Source of the DNA: CAZRWH01 sp964603905
GTDB lineage: Bacteria > Patescibacteriota > Gracilibacteria > UBA1369 > UBA12470
Assembly: GCA_964603905.1 (NCBI GenBank)
Contig: CAZRWH010000001.1
Coordinates: forward strand, 14,764 to 78,763
Length of the DNA stretch: 64,000 nucleotides
Direction of reading: 5' to 3'
Within the stretch, counting starts at the first letter, position 1. Each line of letters begins with the position of its first letter. Both the position numbers and the translations under genes were made by a program. Positions 23,231-31,872 of the stretch are shown here, one piece after another. A model generated the notes under the pieces. The model was given only the letters and a program-made list of their open reading frames with translations. It searched no databases and had not been told where the DNA came from.

Positions 23231-23818
23231 CTATGCAGTAACTAGAGTAAATGTAAGAGTGTTTTGGTAAGTACCAGCTTGAGTACCACCTGGGATAGTG
23301 ATTTCTAGATCAGGAGTAAGACCACAATCTACCGCACGGATAGTTGAGTCTGCAGTTACGATATCGTAAGTAGATAGGTCGTCGATTTGAACGTTTTCTG
23401 TCAATACCATTCCTGTAGAAGAACAAGAAGCTGCAGAAAGGTCTTGCCATGAAGTACCTAGACTATCGATATCGAAGTCAACGTTAGCATCAGTAGCACC
23501 AAGAACGATTTGTTGACCTGTGCTCCAATCTGAAAATCCTTGTGGAAGAGAAACATTAACTGTGAAAGTAGATCCATCAGATGTAAGATCCTCGATTTGG
23601 AAACTGTCAGTTGTAGCTGTAGCTGTAATTACTTGGTCAGAAGCACTTGTGCTTTGGTTAGCAAAGTTCATAGATGCAGGAACTGTTAGAACTGGAGAAA
23701 CTGCACCGTTGATTTGTACTTGAGAAGTAGTATCGTCAGCAGAAGCAAGACCGAAAAGAACTACGTTTGCTACAAGAGCAGCAGCAACTACGATTGCTGT
23801 AAGTTTTTTGTTTTTCAT
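23231..23818 (-). CDS. WxL-like exported surface protein, probably abundant
   Basis: 195 aa. A signal peptide (LTAIVVAAALVANVVLFGLA, cleaved near ASA) precedes a single beta-rich domain. It has the WxL layout: VSPVLTVPASMNFANQ, then FQIEDLTSDGSTFTVNVSLP where the family has V-x-D-x-R-G...W, a middle with GATDANVDF, and the end PGGTQAGTYQNTLTFTLVTA where the family has TYTATLTWTL. Both WxL tryptophans are replaced (Phe at the last). It resembles the 19630 protein. Single-gene unit: perfect consensus promoter, ~95-nt leader and strong terminator. These point to high expression, perhaps as a main envelope protein. Confidence 0.72.
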   Translation of the reverse strand: MKNKKLTAIVVAAALVANVVLFGLASADDTTSQVQINGAVSPVLTVPASMNFANQSTSASDQVITATATTDSFQIEDLTSDGSTFTVNVSLPQGFSDWSTGQQIVLGATDANVDFDIDSLGTSWQDLSAASCSSTGMVLTENVQIDDLSTYDIVTADSTIRAVDCGLTPDLEITIPGGTQAGTYQNTLTFTLVTA

Positions 23819-23913
23819 TGTTTTGAATTTTTACAGTTTTACTGTTTGGTTTTTTGGTTTGAGACGGATTTTCAAAGAACTTTTTTTGATCGATTTTTTT
23901 TGTCGATCTGATC

Positions 23914-23942
23914 ATTATAGCACTTAGATGAACTAGTGTCAA
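23914..23942 (-). promoter_or_regulatory. perfect consensus promoter TTGACA-17-TATAAT
   Basis: On the minus strand TTGACA (23937-23942), a 17-base spacer and TATAAT (23914-23919) match the sigma70 consensus at every hexamer position with ideal spacing. It drives the WxL-like gene at 23818 through a leader of about 95 nt that begins with GATC-rich short inverted repeats. Confidence 0.9.
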
Positions 23943-24029
23943 GGGGCATTACTCTGTCATGGTTTGTTATTTATCTGAATCTAACTAGAATGGTGCTTGA
24001 TAGAATTTATCTTAAAAAAAGAAATAAAC

Positions 24030-26480
24030 ATGAAAAATCGTTCAAAAATCTTATGGGGTCTTGGTGCTGCATGGCTTTTTACTGTTGTGGGTGGGTATTT
24101 TTATACTCATTTCGATGTTATAGCTACCCCTCTTCATCCATTATTTGAACTGGTTGATATAACTAGGTATTTCCTTGTTATTTTGGTTCTGGGAGTTTTG
24201 GGCTTTGTTGTTTTTAAGAAGCTTTTACCTCAAAAATTGAAGTTAAGTGCAGTTTTTTTGATTTGTTTGTATTTGTTTTCATTGTTTTTCTTTGGGTATA
24301 GCAGGTTCTTTTTTAATGATTTTGGAGTTTATCATGGTGATTATCTTGTTCAAACTGAGGAAGGCGTGGCCTTTTATCGAGATGTGTCGGAGGTCGATCC
24401 GAGTTTAGTTTTATTATTTGATGGAAAGATTAGTTCGGCTCCTATTGCTCAATATGGAGAGGTTTGGGATATGGTTGGTGATAAATTTGAGTCTGTTTCA
24501 CTGATTCCTGCTGCATGGTATATGGTTGTGAATTTGTTTGTACCTCTTGGTCTGTTGATTGGTCTTTTGTTGGCTGTTTATGTTTATGGTAGTTTTGTGG
24601 TTAGGAGATTGGATGTGGGAGGATTAAAGGGGTTTTTGTATTCGATGGGGTTAGGATTTATGATTATGGGGCTTGTTTTGTTAGGAGGGCTTTTTACGGG
24701 ATATTATAACCCTTATGTTTTTTGGGCTGTGTTGGCCGGAATGCCACTAGTTTTGATTATTATTGATGCGGAGCATTATTGGGATATTTTGAAAGGATTT
24801 TTCAAATGGAGAAGCGCTCCTTTATCTGATATTTCGGTTTTGTCCTTTGTTTCTATTGCTTCTATTGTTGCGTTTTTTAATTGGAATTTAGTTCAGTCTT
24901 TTGCTCTTTTTCCTTCTGCTTTTGATGACTTTATTCTTTATATGTATTTGCCTCGTGAGCTTTATTTCCGAGGGGAGTTTCTATGGGGGTATATGCCTTA
25001 TGCGTTTGCGCTGGTTCAGTCTTTGGGTATTTTTATGGCTAAGAGTGCAACCTCTATTGCTCAATCTGTTACTTCCGTATGTTCGTTGTTTGCGGCTTTG
25101 GCTGCGTATGTTTTTGCTAGGAAGTACTTGTCCAAAGGTATGTCATGGTTTGTTGCTGCGTTTTTGATGTCGTTGCCTGTGGTTTTTTATCATGGTCATG
25201 TTGATTTAAAGGTAGAGATGCCTCTGATGTTTTTGTCATTTATTTCTTTATTGGCTCTGGATGATTGGTTTGATACTGGTAAGAAGAAATGGCTTTTCTT
25301 GTCATGTTTGATTGCGGGGTATATGGTCTCGGTTAAATTGACGGCTCTTCTTTTTGCGTTAGTTCTGGTGTTGGTCATTTTGACTGTATTTTTCCGTAAT
25401 CTTTATCTGGAAAGAACGAAGTATCTTAAGCAAGGTGTTATTGGGTTGATTTTATGTGCTGTGTTTATGGCAATTCCGGTTTTGCCTTGGATTGGATTGC
25501 ATTCCTATTCTTATGGGCAGATGGTGACTAGTGTTGCTGAGCTTTCTCATAGTCATAATGTTGATGCAGTTTCGGTTTCTTACGATGAGTTATTAGTTGA
25601 TGCTTCACAATGTTCTTCGCCTGGTGGAGATTATATGGATTATGGCAAATATATGTCTGATGTATCTGGTGTTTGGAGTTTTGTTCAGATGCCATGGAAT
25701 TATGTGATGCAAATTTCTTTGCTTTCACCTGCTACTGACCTGGGTCCTGTTTTCTTGGCTATTTTGCCTATCGGCCTGGTTGCTCTTCTTATGTTCCGTA
25801 GAAAAGAAGGTTTTGGATGGAAGGGGCTTTTATATCTTGGTGCCGGTGTTGCTTATTGGGTGATTTGGGCGTTTTTGTATAAACAGGTTCTTTGGTATGG
25901 AATTACGGGTTTTGTTTTCTTGTTTATTCTTCTGATTGCATCTCTTTCTCTAGTTAAGAAGGATAGTATTAAAAAAGGTATTGCGATTGGTGTTTTGTCT
26001 GTGCTGGTTTTGACGTCAATTTTCTGGAGAGGTAATTGGTATGTTTCAAGAATGAACGTACAAGCTTTGTATTTGGGAGGGGAGCTAACCTTTAGTGAGT
26101 ATGTTAACAATCGTTTTCATGATCATTTTTCTTCGATTGGTGTTTTGAATTCTGACATGGATTCGAAGATTTATGCTACGAATGTTCAAACTGTTCTATT
26201 CTTTGTTAACAATGGTAATGAAAGGGTTTATGCAGATCGGTATATTGATTTCTTTAGCTGTTTGGATCAATTCCACAATGGAGATGGGGATGCAATTTTG
26301 TCTGACATGCAGGCTACAGGATTTGATTATGTTCTTTTCTATCAGCCTGTTTATGATCCTACTCTTGGAGAAGACTTGTACAATGCAAATATGCGACTGC
26401 TTCAATTCTCTGAGGAGTATTTGTACTATGCAGGGGGTGATGGAAATTTCTTTACTTATGCTATTCCTCCAGCGATATAA
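24030..26480 (+). CDS. polytopic GT-C-type membrane protein (putative glycosyltransferase)
   Basis: 816 aa with roughly 15 or more hydrophobic helices; some residues near 85-145 and the C-terminal ~130 lie outside the membrane. After a block of helices, FPSAFDDFILYMYLPRELYF sits in a loop as the acidic catalytic motif of GT-C (PMT/ArnT-like) enzymes does. Helix-rich GHVDLKVEMPLMFLSF and KKKWLFLSCLIAGYMVSVK follow, typical of the family. Such enzymes move sugars from polyprenyl phosphate carriers to acceptors outside the membrane. The neighbourhood suggests the surface proteins or wall polymer as acceptor. ATG 24030 is preferred over TTG 23997. It is divergent from the WxL-like gene. The class assignment rests on topology and the loop motif. 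Confidence 0.6.
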   Translation: MKNRSKILWGLGAAWLFTVVGGYFYTHFDVIATPLHPLFELVDITRYFLVILVLGVLGFVVFKKLLPQKLKLSAVFLICLYLFSLFFFGYSRFFFNDFGVYHGDYLVQTEEGVAFYRDVSEVDPSLVLLFDGKISSAPIAQYGEVWDMVGDKFESVSLIPAAWYMVVNLFVPLGLLIGLLLAVYVYGSFVVRRLDVGGLKGFLYSMGLGFMIMGLVLLGGLFTGYYNPYVFWAVLAGMPLVLIIIDAEHYWDILKGFFKWRSAPLSDISVLSFVSIASIVAFFNWNLVQSFALFPSAFDDFILYMYLPRELYFRGEFLWGYMPYAFALVQSLGIFMAKSATSIAQSVTSVCSLFAALAAYVFARKYLSKGMSWFVAAFLMSLPVVFYHGHVDLKVEMPLMFLSFISLLALDDWFDTGKKKWLFLSCLIAGYMVSVKLTALLFALVLVLVILTVFFRNLYLERTKYLKQGVIGLILCAVFMAIPVLPWIGLHSYSYGQMVTSVAELSHSHNVDAVSVSYDELLVDASQCSSPGGDYMDYGKYMSDVSGVWSFVQMPWNYVMQISLLSPATDLGPVFLAILPIGLVALLMFRRKEGFGWKGLLYLGAGVAYWVIWAFLYKQVLWYGITGFVFLFILLIASLSLVKKDSIKKGIAIGVLSVLVLTSIFWRGNWYVSRMNVQALYLGGELTFSEYVNNRFHDHFSSIGVLNSDMDSKIYATNVQTVLFFVNNGNERVYADRYIDFFSCLDQFHNGDGDAILSDMQATGFDYVLFYQPVYDPTLGEDLYNANMRLLQFSEEYLYYAGGDGNFFTYAIPPAI

Positions 26481-27207
26481 GATTCTTCCAATCTTCAATC
26501 GTTAATTCTTGAGCTCTAACGTTTGGGCTCAAGCCTAGCTGCTTCAGTTTTTCTTCTGTAAGTCCAAGGTTTTTTGAAAGCTTCTTTCGTTTGTGTGCAA
26601 AGCCTTTGTTGATTGTTTCAAAAAGCTTTTCTAGATTTTCTTCTGGTATTTGAGGAGGTTTTATTTCGATTTGTATTACCGCTGATTCAACTTTTGGGGC
26701 TGGTTTAAAATGGGATGCTGGTACTTTTGTGACTATTTTAGGTTTTCCAAAAACTTGTACTTGCAGAGCGAGTACGTTTAAGTCGCCTGGCTGTGCGCAT
26801 ATTTTTTTTGCAACTTCTCTTTGGATTAGAAGTGTCATTTGTTGGGGTCTTTTGCTAGCTGGCTGCTTTCTTAAGAAATGATTGATTATAGGAGAAGTGA
26901 TGTAGTAAGGGATATTTGCGACAAGCTTGTATGGTGTTTCTGGGGGAGTGAATGTTAATGCGTCGATGTTTAGGAGGTTTATGCCTGGGAATTTGTCGCT
27001 TAATTCTGGGATAAGATCTTTGTCGAGTTCTATTGCTGTTACCTCATTGGTTCGCTTAACAAGTTCCGCAGTCAAAGCTCCGTGGCCTGGGCCAATTTCG
27101 ATGACGTGGTCTTCATTAGAAATGTCCGCTGCTTTTACGATTTTGTGTAATGTGCCTCGGTTTATTAAGAAGTTTTGTCCTAGATGTTTTTTTGCTTTGA
27201 TGGTGAT
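26461..27207 (-). CDS. rsmA: 16S rRNA dimethyladenosine transferase with no standard start codon
   Basis: 248 aa if read from ATC 27207 (TIKAKKHLGQNFLINRG). It dimethylates A1518/A1519 of 16S rRNA in 30S maturation. Motifs are KKHLGQNFL, the SAM loop EIGPGHGALT, AIELDKDL, NIDAL, the catalytic NIPYYITSPI and the C-terminal FAHKRKKLSKNL. In frame after the DUF167 stop (TAA 27214-27216) the codons are AAA CTT ATC ACC ATC AAA; no ATG, GTG or TTG occurs before the SAM motif. The first standard start, TTG 27075, would delete the LGQNFL and GPGHG motifs. ATC initiation, stop readthrough from the in-frame DUF167 gene, or a sequence error are the options. The 3' end overlaps the end of the convergent GT-C gene by 20 bases. 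Confidence 0.88.
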   Translation of the reverse strand: MTIKAKKHLGQNFLINRGTLHKIVKAADISNEDHVIEIGPGHGALTAELVKRTNEVTAIELDKDLIPELSDKFPGINLLNIDALTFTPPETPYKLVANIPYYITSPIINHFLRKQPASKRPQQMTLLIQREVAKKICAQPGDLNVLALQVQVFGKPKIVTKVPASHFKPAPKVESAVIQIEIKPPQIPEENLEKLFETINKGFAHKRKKLSKNLGLTEEKLKQLGLSPNVRAQELTIEDWKNLISLEE

Positions 27208-27213
27208 AAGTTT

Positions 27214-27447
27214 TTAGTTGTCTGAGATTTTAATCAGCTTGGTTTGTTCGGATTTACCGCTGATTATTGAGATTTGAGACTTGTTGACCTCGTAATGTTT
27301 TGCGAGGAACTTTATTAGTTCTGTGTTGGCTTTTCCTTTTTCTGGCGGAGCTGCAACACGAATTTTTATCGTTCCGTCATCTAGTACTCCTTGGATTTCG
27401 GTCTTCTGGCTTTTTGGAGTTACTTTGATTTTGAAATACTGAGGCAT
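27214..27447 (-). CDS. DUF167 (YggU) family protein
   Basis: 77 aa. It matches the small DUF167/UPF0235 fold: KIKVTPKSQKTEI, IKIRVAAPPEKGKANTELIKFLA and ISIISGKSEQTKLIKI. The biochemical role of the family is unknown. Its start overlaps the 3' end of the upstream P-type ATPase gene by 28 bases on the same strand, so it is probably translationally coupled. It shares a reading frame with rsmA, separated only by one TAA and two codons. Confidence 0.9.
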   Translation of the reverse strand: MPQYFKIKVTPKSQKTEIQGVLDDGTIKIRVAAPPEKGKANTELIKFLAKHYEVNKSQISIISGKSEQTKLIKISDN

Positions 27448-30188
27448 AGTTTTCTGAATTCTTCAATTATGAATATGGAGGATGATATCCCTATGATTAT
27501 CGCCCATTCTTTTGGCTGTAGATGTGTTGTTCCGATTAGATTTTGGATGAAGGGGATTTCGACAAGAGCAAATACGGTTAATGTCGATATAGCTATTGCT
27601 CCTAGCAGGAATTTGTTTTTGAAAATTCCAATTTTGAAAACTGAGGTTGTCAGGCTTCTTGCATTTAGAGCGTTCCACATTTGGATGAATACTAGAAGAA
27701 CAAACGCTGTTGTTGATGCTTTGAGATAGTCGTTGCCGCTTTTTAATGTGATGTAAAACCATCCAGTTACTATGGCGCCAATTATTAGTCCGAGGTATAC
27801 GAAATGGGTTACGAACTTTCTTTGAAGTATTCTTGCTTTTGGATCCCTTGGAGGGTTTTGCATTATCTCTGGATCTGACTTGTCTACCCCCAATGCTAAT
27901 GCTGGCAATACGTCTGTCCCAAGATCTACACAAAGTATGAGTATTGCTGTTAGTGGCGCAGGTATTTTGAATATTATTGCGGAGAATACTGTTACGAGTT
28001 CGCCGATGTTACATGAGAATATATAGAATATGAATTTCTTTAAATTGTTGTAAATTTTTCGTCCTTCCTCTATTGCAGTTACGATTGTTCCGTAGCTGTC
28101 ATCTGCAAGTACCATGTTGCTAGCTTCGCGGCTTACGTCTGTCCCTGTTATCCCCATTGCGACTCCTATATCGGCGCGTTTTAGTGCTGGTGCGTCATTT
28201 ACTCCGTCTCCTGTCATTGCAACTATTTCGCCATGGTTTTTGAGTGTAGAAACTATCTTGAGTTTGTGTTCTGGGCTTACTCGAGAGAAGATTATTTCAG
28301 GGTTCTTTTTTATTATTTTTGACAATCTAGGCATTGATAATGTTTGCAGTTCAGATCCGGTTATGATTCTTGGATTTTTGCCTGAAACTATGCCTACTTG
28401 TTTTGCTATGGCTTCTGCTGTTGGGCCGTAGTCTCCTGTGATTATGTATGTTTTTATTCCTGCTTGATGAGTAAGTCTTACCGCTTCTTTTATCTCTGGC
28501 CTTGGAGGGTCTATCATCCCCATTAGCCCTATAAATATTAGTTTTTCTTCAGCGTGATCTTTTTTGTAGGTTTTTGTTTTTGGGATCTCTTTATATGCAA
28601 AGGCAAGTACGCGCATTGCCTTCTTGGCCATTGTTGTGTTGTTTTTTGTTATCTGCTTTTTTATCTCTGGGGTCATCTCTTCGACGTGTCCGTGGACTAG
28701 GACGTGTGTACACTTGTCTAGCAGATTGTCTGGTGCTCCTTTTGTGAATACGAATGCGTTTTTGATGTACTTGTTTTCGCAAATTACTGACATCATTTTT
28801 CTGTCTGCATTGAAAGGTAGTTCGTCTTTTCTTCGCCAAGCTCTTGTAGATTTGGCGATGTTGAGTCCCATTTTTTCGCTTGCTGTAAGTAGCGCTCCTT
28901 CTGTCGGGTCTCCTATTATTTTCCATTGGTGATCTTCTTCGACTAAGCTTGAGTTGTTACATAGAGTTGCCGTTTGGCTGAGTATTTCTAATGTATTTGC
29001 TAGTTCTAAATTGTTTTCTGCTAACGCTTTGAAATCATAATCAGCAAAGTCATCATCTGTTTCTTCTGGGGTAGGGGAGAGTGATATTTTTGCATTTGTC
29101 CCGGTTATTTTTAAGGAGCCTTTTGGTTCGTATCCCACTCCTTGAACTGAGATGTTGTATCCTGGAATAAAAAGCTCTCTCACTGTCATTTCGTTTTTTG
29201 TGAGTGTCCCTGTTTTGTCTGTACAGATTACTGTTGTTGATCCTAGTGTCTCTACTGAGGAAAGTTGTTTAACTATTGAATTTTTCTTTGCGAGCCTCTG
29301 TACACCGAGTGCTAGTGCTATTGTTACTGTTGCTGGTAGGCCTTCTGGTACTGCTGCTACAGCTACAGACGTTGCAAAAAGTATCGTATCTATTAGTTCT
29401 TCTCCTTGTATGAAATACCCTGTTGCGATCAATACCCCGGATATCGCTAATGTGATTTTTCCTACAAAAACTCCTATTTTAAGTAGTTCTTTTTCAAGTG
29501 GGCTTTTGTCACTTTTTGTTGCTGTTGTTAGGTGGGCTATGTTTCCGAACATGGTGTCCATTCCTGTTTTTATAACGATCGCTCTTCCGTGACCTTTTGT
29601 GATGGTTGTTCCCATAAACACGGTATTCTGATGCTCATCCATGTTTAGGTGCTTTTTGTCGATTGACTCTGTAGTCTTTTTTACAGGTTGGGATTCTCCT
29701 GTGAGAGTTGATTCGTTTGCTTCAAGGTCAATTTCGGTTATTAGGCGTGCATCTGCGCTGACTTGGTCTCCTTCTTCCAAAATCAAAATATCTCCTGGTA
29801 CTAGATCTCTGGCGTCAATTATTTTTTCTATGCCGTCTCGAATTACTTTGGCGTGAGGCTGGATCATGTTTTTCAAAGCTTCCAGCGCTTTTTCTGCTTT
29901 AAATTTCTGTGCGAATCCTATTATTGCGTTCAACAAAACAATGAATAATATCACTGACGCATCAACCATTTCTCCTGCTATCCCTGCAAGTACTGCTGCG
30001 ATAATAAGGATTATGACCATTAAGTCTTTGAATTCCTCGAGGAACTGGATTATTAACGGTTTTCTTTTTTTTGGTTTTATCCGGTTCTTGCCGTATTTCT
30101 TTTGTCGATCTTTGATTTCTTTGGAGGAGAGTCCGCTTTCTTGGGTTTTAAACTCTTTGAAAAGTTGGGTTTTGGTCTTTCGATGCAT
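27420..30188 (-). CDS. P-type cation (Ca2+-type) transporting ATPase
   Basis: 922 aa P-type II ATPase. It has an N-terminal cation-ATPase domain, the TGES actuator loop (LTGESQPV), the phosphorylation site ICTDKTGTLT (D near residue 323), the nucleotide domain (KGAPDNLLDKC) and the hinge TGDGVNDAPALKRADIG (near 661). Ten membrane helices are expected. M4 has PEGLPATVTIALALG and M6 has CVDLGTDVLPALALG, as in SERCA/PMCA-type calcium pumps; manganese or Na+ cannot be excluded. It would export cytoplasmic Ca2+. A -10 TATAAT lies at 30222-30227. Its 3' end overlaps the DUF167 gene. Confidence 0.92.
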   Translation of the reverse strand: MHRKTKTQLFKEFKTQESGLSSKEIKDRQKKYGKNRIKPKKRKPLIIQFLEEFKDLMVIILIIAAVLAGIAGEMVDASVILFIVLLNAIIGFAQKFKAEKALEALKNMIQPHAKVIRDGIEKIIDARDLVPGDILILEEGDQVSADARLITEIDLEANESTLTGESQPVKKTTESIDKKHLNMDEHQNTVFMGTTITKGHGRAIVIKTGMDTMFGNIAHLTTATKSDKSPLEKELLKIGVFVGKITLAISGVLIATGYFIQGEELIDTILFATSVAVAAVPEGLPATVTIALALGVQRLAKKNSIVKQLSSVETLGSTTVICTDKTGTLTKNEMTVRELFIPGYNISVQGVGYEPKGSLKITGTNAKISLSPTPEETDDDFADYDFKALAENNLELANTLEILSQTATLCNNSSLVEEDHQWKIIGDPTEGALLTASEKMGLNIAKSTRAWRRKDELPFNADRKMMSVICENKYIKNAFVFTKGAPDNLLDKCTHVLVHGHVEEMTPEIKKQITKNNTTMAKKAMRVLAFAYKEIPKTKTYKKDHAEEKLIFIGLMGMIDPPRPEIKEAVRLTHQAGIKTYIITGDYGPTAEAIAKQVGIVSGKNPRIITGSELQTLSMPRLSKIIKKNPEIIFSRVSPEHKLKIVSTLKNHGEIVAMTGDGVNDAPALKRADIGVAMGITGTDVSREASNMVLADDSYGTIVTAIEEGRKIYNNLKKFIFYIFSCNIGELVTVFSAIIFKIPAPLTAILILCVDLGTDVLPALALGVDKSDPEIMQNPPRDPKARILQRKFVTHFVYLGLIIGAIVTGWFYITLKSGNDYLKASTTAFVLLVFIQMWNALNARSLTTSVFKIGIFKNKFLLGAIAISTLTVFALVEIPFIQNLIGTTHLQPKEWAIIIGISSSIFIIEEFRKLCLSISKSK

Positions 30189-30248
30189 GTATGGGTTGAT
30201 TTTTTCTATTTTTCAGGCATAATTATACCTTAAAATTTACGTTTTTAA

Positions 30249-30671
30249 ATGCATTCTCCAGAGACGTCTGATCCGGTCGCGACAATACAAATGGTTCTCG
30301 ATGAATACTTGGATATTTCTGGCCAATGGCAGTATTTCTTAGTGGGGATGAAATCTGTTACTGCTGGGGGGCTTGAATCTGAAATCAGAGTCCTTTGGGA
30401 AGCAATCCAAGGCTATTTTGCTTTTTATGCAGCAAGAGACTTGTATATGATTTCACTTGAGGCTGAAAATTTGGCAAATGATTTGAGGGGATGTATAGAA
30501 CAGCGTCTTTGGAGTATTTTTTATGGGCGTGGAGTTGACTATGATCGTTTAAATAGAAACCCTATTATGAAAGGGCTTATTACTCATTGGGTATCTGTTG
30601 GTGGGTTGGTTGCCGAGGTTATTTTAGCTGATCCATTCGCCACTTTTCAATCTCAGCGTGATTCCCGCTAA
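30249..30671 (+). CDS. unknown soluble helical protein
   Basis: Unrecognised 140-residue protein (MHSPETSDPVATIQMVLDEY). It is mainly helical with aromatic-rich segments (WQYFLVGMKSV, IQGYFAFYAARDLYM) and no signal peptide. It is divergent from the ATPase, sharing a 60-base A/T-rich intergenic region. Its last 53 bases overlap the 3' end of trmD on the other strand. Length, normal composition and the absence of any other gene over 30249-30618 support it as real. Confidence 0.6.
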   Translation: MHSPETSDPVATIQMVLDEYLDISGQWQYFLVGMKSVTAGGLESEIRVLWEAIQGYFAFYAARDLYMISLEAENLANDLRGCIEQRLWSIFYGRGVDYDRLNRNPIMKGLITHWVSVGGLVAEVILADPFATFQSQRDSR

Positions 30672-31269
30672 GTAGGACTTTTGGCACTTTCATTCCACGG
30701 AATTCTTCTGGTCTAGTGTAATGAGGATACTCCTTTTTGCCTTGGAGTTTTTCACTAAAAGAGTCTTCTAGCGCCGATTCTTCGTCGTGTAAAGCTCCTG
30801 GTATGTGTCGTGTTACTGAGTCGATTACAACAGTTGCTGGTAATTCTCCTCCTGTCAGTACGTAATCTCCGATTGATATCTCTTCGTCTACTAATGTGTC
30901 GCGTACTCTTTGGTCTATTCCTTCATATCTTCCACAAAGAAGTATCATTGAATCAAGTTTTGCTAGTTTGCGTGTTTTGGAGTCTGTAAGTTTTTCTCCT
31001 TGTGGAGTTAGGAATATTACAGGGCCTTTGTTTGTCTTTTTGATGTCCTCTATCGCGTCAAATAGAGGTTGGCACTGCATTACCATCCCAGCTCCGCCTC
31101 CGTAAGGTATATCGTCTATTTTGTTGTGTTTGTTGGTTGTGTAATTCCGGATGTCGTGTGCGTTTACTTCGATTAATCCTTGCTCGATAGCCCTTCCAAT
31201 TATTGAATGTTGGAAATAAGGGTTCTCTGAGAAGAATGAAGGAAAAATTGTAAGTATGTCGTATTTCAT
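30619..31269 (-). CDS. trmD: tRNA (guanine-N1)-methyltransferase
   Basis: 216 aa from MKYDILTIFP. It methylates G37 of tRNAs reading CNN codons and prevents +1 frameshifts. SPOUT/trefoil-knot motifs are visible: IDDIPYGGGAGMVMQ, LLCGRYEGIDQRV, ISIGDYVLTGGELPA and the C-terminal YTRPEEFRGM. An open frame extends upstream to 31422, but the extra N-terminus is translated from spacer repeats (CATTATT-type units) and the ribosomal terminator, so 31269 is the start. The usual partners rpsP, rimM and rplS are not adjacent. Confidence 0.95.
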   Translation of the reverse strand: MKYDILTIFPSFFSENPYFQHSIIGRAIEQGLIEVNAHDIRNYTTNKHNKIDDIPYGGGAGMVMQCQPLFDAIEDIKKTNKGPVIFLTPQGEKLTDSKTRKLAKLDSMILLCGRYEGIDQRVRDTLVDEEISIGDYVLTGGELPATVVIDSVTRHIPGALHDEESALEDSFSEKLQGKKEYPHYTRPEEFRGMKVPKVLLSGNHAEIEKWRMDQLK

Positions 31270-31381
31270 GGTTTGTATTCTAGAGGTTAGAGTGTGAACT
31301 GTAAACTGGAGATTTGTTGCTCGGGAATTGAATCTAGAATGATGAATAATGAAATAATGATGGTGGTGCGTTATACTAAGT

Positions 31382-31408
31382 AAAAACCCCTCATTCAGAG
31401 GGGTTTTT
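31382..31408. terminator. intrinsic terminator at the end of the ribosomal protein run
   Basis: AAAAACCCCTC and GAGGGGTTTTT form a perfect 11-bp stem with loop ATTCA, and there are A/T runs on both sides. It lies 22 bases after the rpsI stop and ends the alpha-operon transcript. Confidence 0.92.
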
Positions 31409-31429
31409 AGGAAGGGTAACACAATGTTC

Positions 31430-31861
31430 TTAACGTTTGCTCCATTGTGGAGATCTTCTCGCTTTTCGTAGTCCTGGTTTCTTTCTTTCTTTGATTCTTG
31501 CGTCTCTTGTAATGTATCCAGCTTTTTTAAGTGCGCTTCTTAGTTCTGGGTCGAACTCTAGTAGCGCTTTTGCAATACCGTGTCTTATAGCTTCTGCTCT
31601 TCCTGTTGATCCTCCACCAACTACTAGTGCTGAAACATCAAAGTCTTTATCTTTTTTAACCAGCTTAAGAGGTGCTTTTAGTACTCCAAGTAGTGACTGA
31701 GGCTTCAAAACTTCTTTTGAGTCTTTACCATTGATAATTACTTTTCCTGTTCCTTTGTGGAGACGTACTCTTGCGATCGCTCTTTTCCTTTTTCCGCAAG
31801 CGTAGTGGTATTTACCAGTTAGCTTGATTTGGTCAGCTTGTTTATCGTCTTTTTTAGGCAT
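31430..31861 (-). CDS. rpsI: 30S ribosomal protein S9
   Basis: 143 aa. Core YACGKRKRAIARVRLHKG and GGGSTGRAEAIRHGIAKAL are present, and the C-terminal RRSPQWSKR tail that reaches toward P-site tRNA is intact. About 20 extra charged residues (MPKKDDKQADQIKLTG) precede the usual start. It is the last gene of the run, 11 bases after rplM. Confidence 0.97.
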   Translation of the reverse strand: MPKKDDKQADQIKLTGKYHYACGKRKRAIARVRLHKGTGKVIINGKDSKEVLKPQSLLGVLKAPLKLVKKDKDFDVSALVVGGGSTGRAEAIRHGIAKALLEFDPELRSALKKAGYITRDARIKERKKPGLRKARRSPQWSKR

Positions 31862-31872
31862 GAATAATTAAT

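Noticed and set aside
31270..31422. Longer N-terminus for trmD
   Set aside because: It is translated from spacer repeats and the ribosomal terminator hairpin; TrmD begins MKYDILTIFP.
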